Source: Leucocoprinus leucothites
Taxonomy: Eukaryota; Basidiomycota; Agaricomycetes; Agaricales; Agaricaceae
Direction: 5' to 3'
Assembly: GCA_013368445.1 (NCBI GenBank)
Contig: JAACJO010000036.1
Coordinates: 1-64,000 of the forward strand
DNA: 64,000 nucleotides
Of this stretch, positions 60,655 to 64,000 are shown one piece after another. Position 1 is the stretch's first letter. Every line of letters begins with the position of its first letter. Position numbers and translations under genes: made by a program. The notes below the pieces were generated by a model, which was given only the letters and a program-made list of their open reading frames with translations, did not search any database and was not told the DNA's origin.

Positions 60655-63600
60655 ATGTCGGCACGAAAGAAAAAGGATTTATCAAACCTCCAGCAGGCTT
60701 ATGATTCTATCATGGGTGCATTTTGAGATCTATAATTCAGCTTCATGCCGTTAATCACCTCACAACGTTCAGGCCTTCTTACGGAGACTAAACCCCACCT
60801 CAATGGCAGTGATATCCCGAATCGGCCTTCACTGGTGCAAAATCTATATCAGATCGCTTCTCTTGCAGAAAGTCTTTCAGAACAGCGCCCGAGGTCTAAT
60901 AGCAGTTGGGATCATCTCGCGGACAACCTGGATCAGGAAGGTAGCGAGCGTTTCTTTGCAATTTACATTCTGTTAAGTCTGGTTAGCTTTGCTTACCTCA
61001 TGATAACCTCTTATCCTCCAGGGGTTGATCTTTGGAACATATCCGGACTCATTCGCTTAATTCCGGCTGACAGCCTGGTTCTCGTCGCTGCGGGTAAGCA
61101 TAGACACCGCCGGGGCATTCTATGGGAAGGCTTTGGACGTTGAACACGTTCGTTTCGTCATGCAGTTAGGCTTGCAGCATTTCGTCTCATCGAAGCGGGG
61201 CTAGAACTGAAACCGAGCGTGCAGAGTAGCCGTCATCGCACCTCCTGAGAGACTTACTTTATTGACACGAATCTCGTTCTAGCTCTTGTTCACCTCTTAC
61301 GCGCCGCCAGCAAAACAGGAAACGCTCTTTCGGGTATGTTATTGATGATCACTTCCTATGCAAATCAGGGATAATGGAACCAAATACAGAAGTTGGAAAG
61401 AACAACGTGGCGGCCACCATCCTGACGGCAGCAGCCAAGGTTAGAATATACCCCTTTGTTCTCCCGGTGTCGTCAACGTCTCTGTTCGCAGTACGAAGAG
61501 ATGTTGAGAAACCTGCACGATTCGGACAAGATTCACCAGCAATCTGTCGCATGTGCTACGATTGTATACTTCTCCAGCAGAATGGAAGCGGTAGGTATGG
61601 GTATAGATTGTTGGAACATTGACCTGATCCCTTGTCGAATCAGGCATGGAAAGAAGGGAATTATACCGTGGCCGAGTACACGTCGCATATGATCATGAGT
61701 GAAGATTTATTCTAAGTTATCCAGCTTCCGCTCAAGCAGATTGCATAGGTGATGATCAGCGTCTCGCTATTCTACCTCCACACGATGTAAGTATGTCTGA
61801 AATAAAACTCGGCAGGTATGATGACTAAACACTTCTCTCCATGAAGAAAAAGCTCTTGATCTGTAAACTTTTTCAAATCGGGAAATCGCTCCTTCAAGAC
61901 GAAGGGAACCGTGCCGCACTAAAGCCATCAAACGCGATAGATTGGTTGCGGAATGCCTTCAAGTTGGTAGATCAGCTTGAGGAAGCAACAGCACCTGGCA
62001 TACAAGATATTAGAGTACGTTTCGGGAGGTCTCGTGGTCATGGATATCCAGGCTCATAGTTATATTTTAGATATCCTTACTAAGGACATTAGGTTTGTCG
62101 GTGAGAACTCTACCCGCTACTCGTGAATGTTGATCTCGCTGTCACCGAAACAGCTAGAGCCTACTTCTTAGATGGAGCTTATGATCAAGCCGAAGCTACG
62201 CTAGATGAACTTATTCCATCCATAGATTCTTCAAACGATCAGGTGAGTTTTGTTCTCTACTGACCGGCCGTGTTGAGCTCACATGAATGGTTCTTCAGGG
62301 ATCTCCCGAGCATCAAGCCCTCCGGTGGCTTAGATTGGCCATTCTAAGGAAAAGGGGTGCAGGAGCCAATGCTCTACTTGAGGGTAGGTTTGCTTCTTAC
62401 CGCTTTCCGCCTATGGTTTTTAACTCCAACTAATGAATGGTTCCAAGCGTTCAAGACAGTGATAAATCATATGGACATGTCAGAAGCAGATATCACGGAG
62501 TCAGTCGACTCAGCAAATTGATGTAACCAGTCAGCAGTTGACGTTTCCTCACTCAGTATCCTCCAGGAACTGAAAACTCTCACACCTTTGTGAGTATCAG
62601 AGACAATCGGGACCAGAATCGACTTGATGGTGACACGGACGATCACACGTCCGATTTTAGCACGCTGGTCACCTCCGTCAAACAGCTCTGTCTGCAACGA
62701 GCTCTGCATTACGGAACAGAATCGGACAGCATTGACCGATTGCTCCTGTCCTTGATTTTTCACTGTGCGAAGGACGATGATCACAACCGTGCAATGAAGA
62801 CGCTAGATGCAGCATTTACGTGTGCGTGTTCTAGTTAACGAAGTTACAGTTCCCGGATACTGAGTGAAGGATAACGTAGCCATACTTGAAGCCGAGGTTG
62901 AACTCAGGAGTGTGCCTGCGACAGCGTGTCTTACGGTGCGTACTCTGATTTGCACCAGTCCGATATAGTCCTCATGATCCCATTCACTTATGGTTGCAGT
63001 TGATCTGGAAATACGGTGACAGTCACTATCAAATGAAAAAATGGTCTGAAGCCGCGGATTGGTTCCTCGCGGGGACCCATCAACTATTCAATGAGAAATC
63101 TTCTGTGACCCGGCCCAAATGTTATCGGAAAGCCGCATTATGTTACCTCGAGCAAAAAGACTATTCCAAAGCGTCCACGATGATCCGCCGTTGCCCCACG
63201 AACGAAGCTGCAACTTGTTATGTCATGTTCTTGATTGCTGTTCATCAAGGCGAGCCGCTTTCCTTCTGATGAGAGCCTGAGCCATTCTTACCAAATTATC
63301 TGCATCTTAAAGGGCTGGAAGATGAAGGTAACCTATAATCATGTTCCATTTTAGGGATAACCCTTATTCTGCCATCTCGCAGCCGTTATGAGCATTCGAG
63401 ATATGCAGAAGGCATCAGACTTTGACCGAAAGATGGTCCTCTTAGCTACGCAACTCTCCCACAAGTTGGAGATGAAATCCGTACTACTTTCGGCTCTTAA
63501 AGCCCTTCTCAGTGCCTTCAAGGCTGGCGCGAATAACGATGCGGTCGTGGAAGCAATGACGCTTATTCGTTGCATTATCAAGATAGCGATGAAACTCCTT

Positions 63601-64000
63601 TCGGAGCCTTTGGCCAATAGGTCATTATTATTTTATGCCACTAAGACAAAGCTTACGCTAACGTGCTGAAGGCCTGTTCTGATGGAGACTGTGGTGAACC
63701 ACTTCCGAACGGGTACGTATCATTCACAGCTAATAAGGTGTATGTCCTTATGGTCCCTGGTGGATGATAACACCATATAGCCAAGACCATTACGGAAGCG
63801 ACCGCTACCCAAAAAACCTTTCCATTGATCGCAAAAGATGTATCATGGCTTTGGCGGACGTCTTACAATTACGCTGTTCAAGGATGTTCAGAGTGGAGTA
63901 ACTGTGAGGACCGTATCGCGGAATTGTTTGACATATCACGCGAAGTGAGTGCGGATGTGGTGCGACAACAGCGGACAATACTGTACTAATGGACAATGTT
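60655..64000 (+). CDS. SPO22/ZIP4-like meiotic TPR protein (partial, runs off the edge)
   Basis: The first exons are 60655-60715, 60773-60940, 61022-61093 and about 61166-61225; the rest follow to the window edge, where the last visible exon ends at about 63941 in a GTGAGT donor. The start Met-Ser-Ala-Arg-Lys-Lys-Lys and the Leu-Ala-Glu-Ser-Leu-Ser-Glu-Gln helix fit basidiomycete SPO22. Repeated helical pairs (for example 62160-62240, 62995-63230) are TPR-like, with Trp-Leu-Trp-Arg-Thr at about 63847-63861. SPO22/ZIP4 scaffolds the synapsis-initiation complex and promotes crossovers in meiosis. No internal stop is needed if introns are spliced. The C-terminal part lies beyond the window. Confidence 0.8.

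Noticed and set aside
1..64000. CRISPR arrays, rRNA and intact tRNA genes
   Set aside because: No regularly spaced direct repeats, no rRNA-like sequence and no complete tRNA with matching A and B boxes were seen by eye; only a degenerate B-box-like site near 21550.

Overview
The window looks like nuclear DNA of a mushroom-forming basidiomycete (Agaricomycetes). Host genes are split by many 45-100 bp introns (GT-AG, one GC-AG), recognisable proteins are fungal (chitin synthase export chaperone CHS7, SPO22/ZIP4-type meiosis TPR protein, PHO80-like cyclin, NACHT NTPase, DUF4965/DUF1793 glutaminase), and the repeats are of types common in this class (Plavaka transposon, chromodomain Ty3/Gypsy element, Tc1). 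No species is claimed.

Layout. 1-21.7 kb: AT-rich nested transposon block. A Plavaka DNA transposon (transposase plus two accessory genes, one with a chromodomain) carries a 696-bp solo LTR and a decayed Ty3/Gypsy element; the Ty3 element itself carries a 559-bp solo LTR of another family. Target-site duplications (TSDs) show that about 17-18 kb of this block (roughly 0.9-19.1 kb) is inverted by recombination between two Ty3 LTRs: the 5-bp TSDs are swapped between the LTRs, and the Plavaka reading frame is split between 924 (+) and 10867 (-), rejoining in frame if the inversion is undone. 21.4-21.7 kb: a possible SINE. 22.4-23.5 kb: a diverged tandem duplication. 24.0-26.4 kb: a four-exon NACHT gene whose base composition turns AT-rich near its 3' end. 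26.4-34.7 kb: a second AT-rich block with divergent ORF remnants of an unrecognised element and a complete but inactivated Tc1 element with clear TA target sites.

35.1-40.9 kb: a glutaminase-like gene (+, 18 inferred exons, one in-frame TGA) convergent with CHS7 (-, 6 exons). 41-47.5 kb: no gene I can support. 47.5-48.0 kb: a small secreted cysteine-rich protein gene (-, 4 exons). 50.1-53.6 kb: a PHO80-like cyclin whose low-complexity tail changes frame three times. 53.6-59.6 kb: no supported gene. 59.6-60.4 kb: a 115-aa membrane protein gene (-, 5 exons), divergent from SPO22 (+, 60655 to beyond the right edge) across about 230 bp.

Nothing here forms an operon or a new multigene system. The most notable observations are the LTR-mediated inversion with swapped TSDs, zinc knuckles downstream of the Ty3 chromodomain, a chromodomain accessory gene beside the Plavaka transposase disabled by stops in one frame, and the internal inverted sites in the Tc1 ends. 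Exon boundaries are inferred by eye from splice signals and frame continuity.
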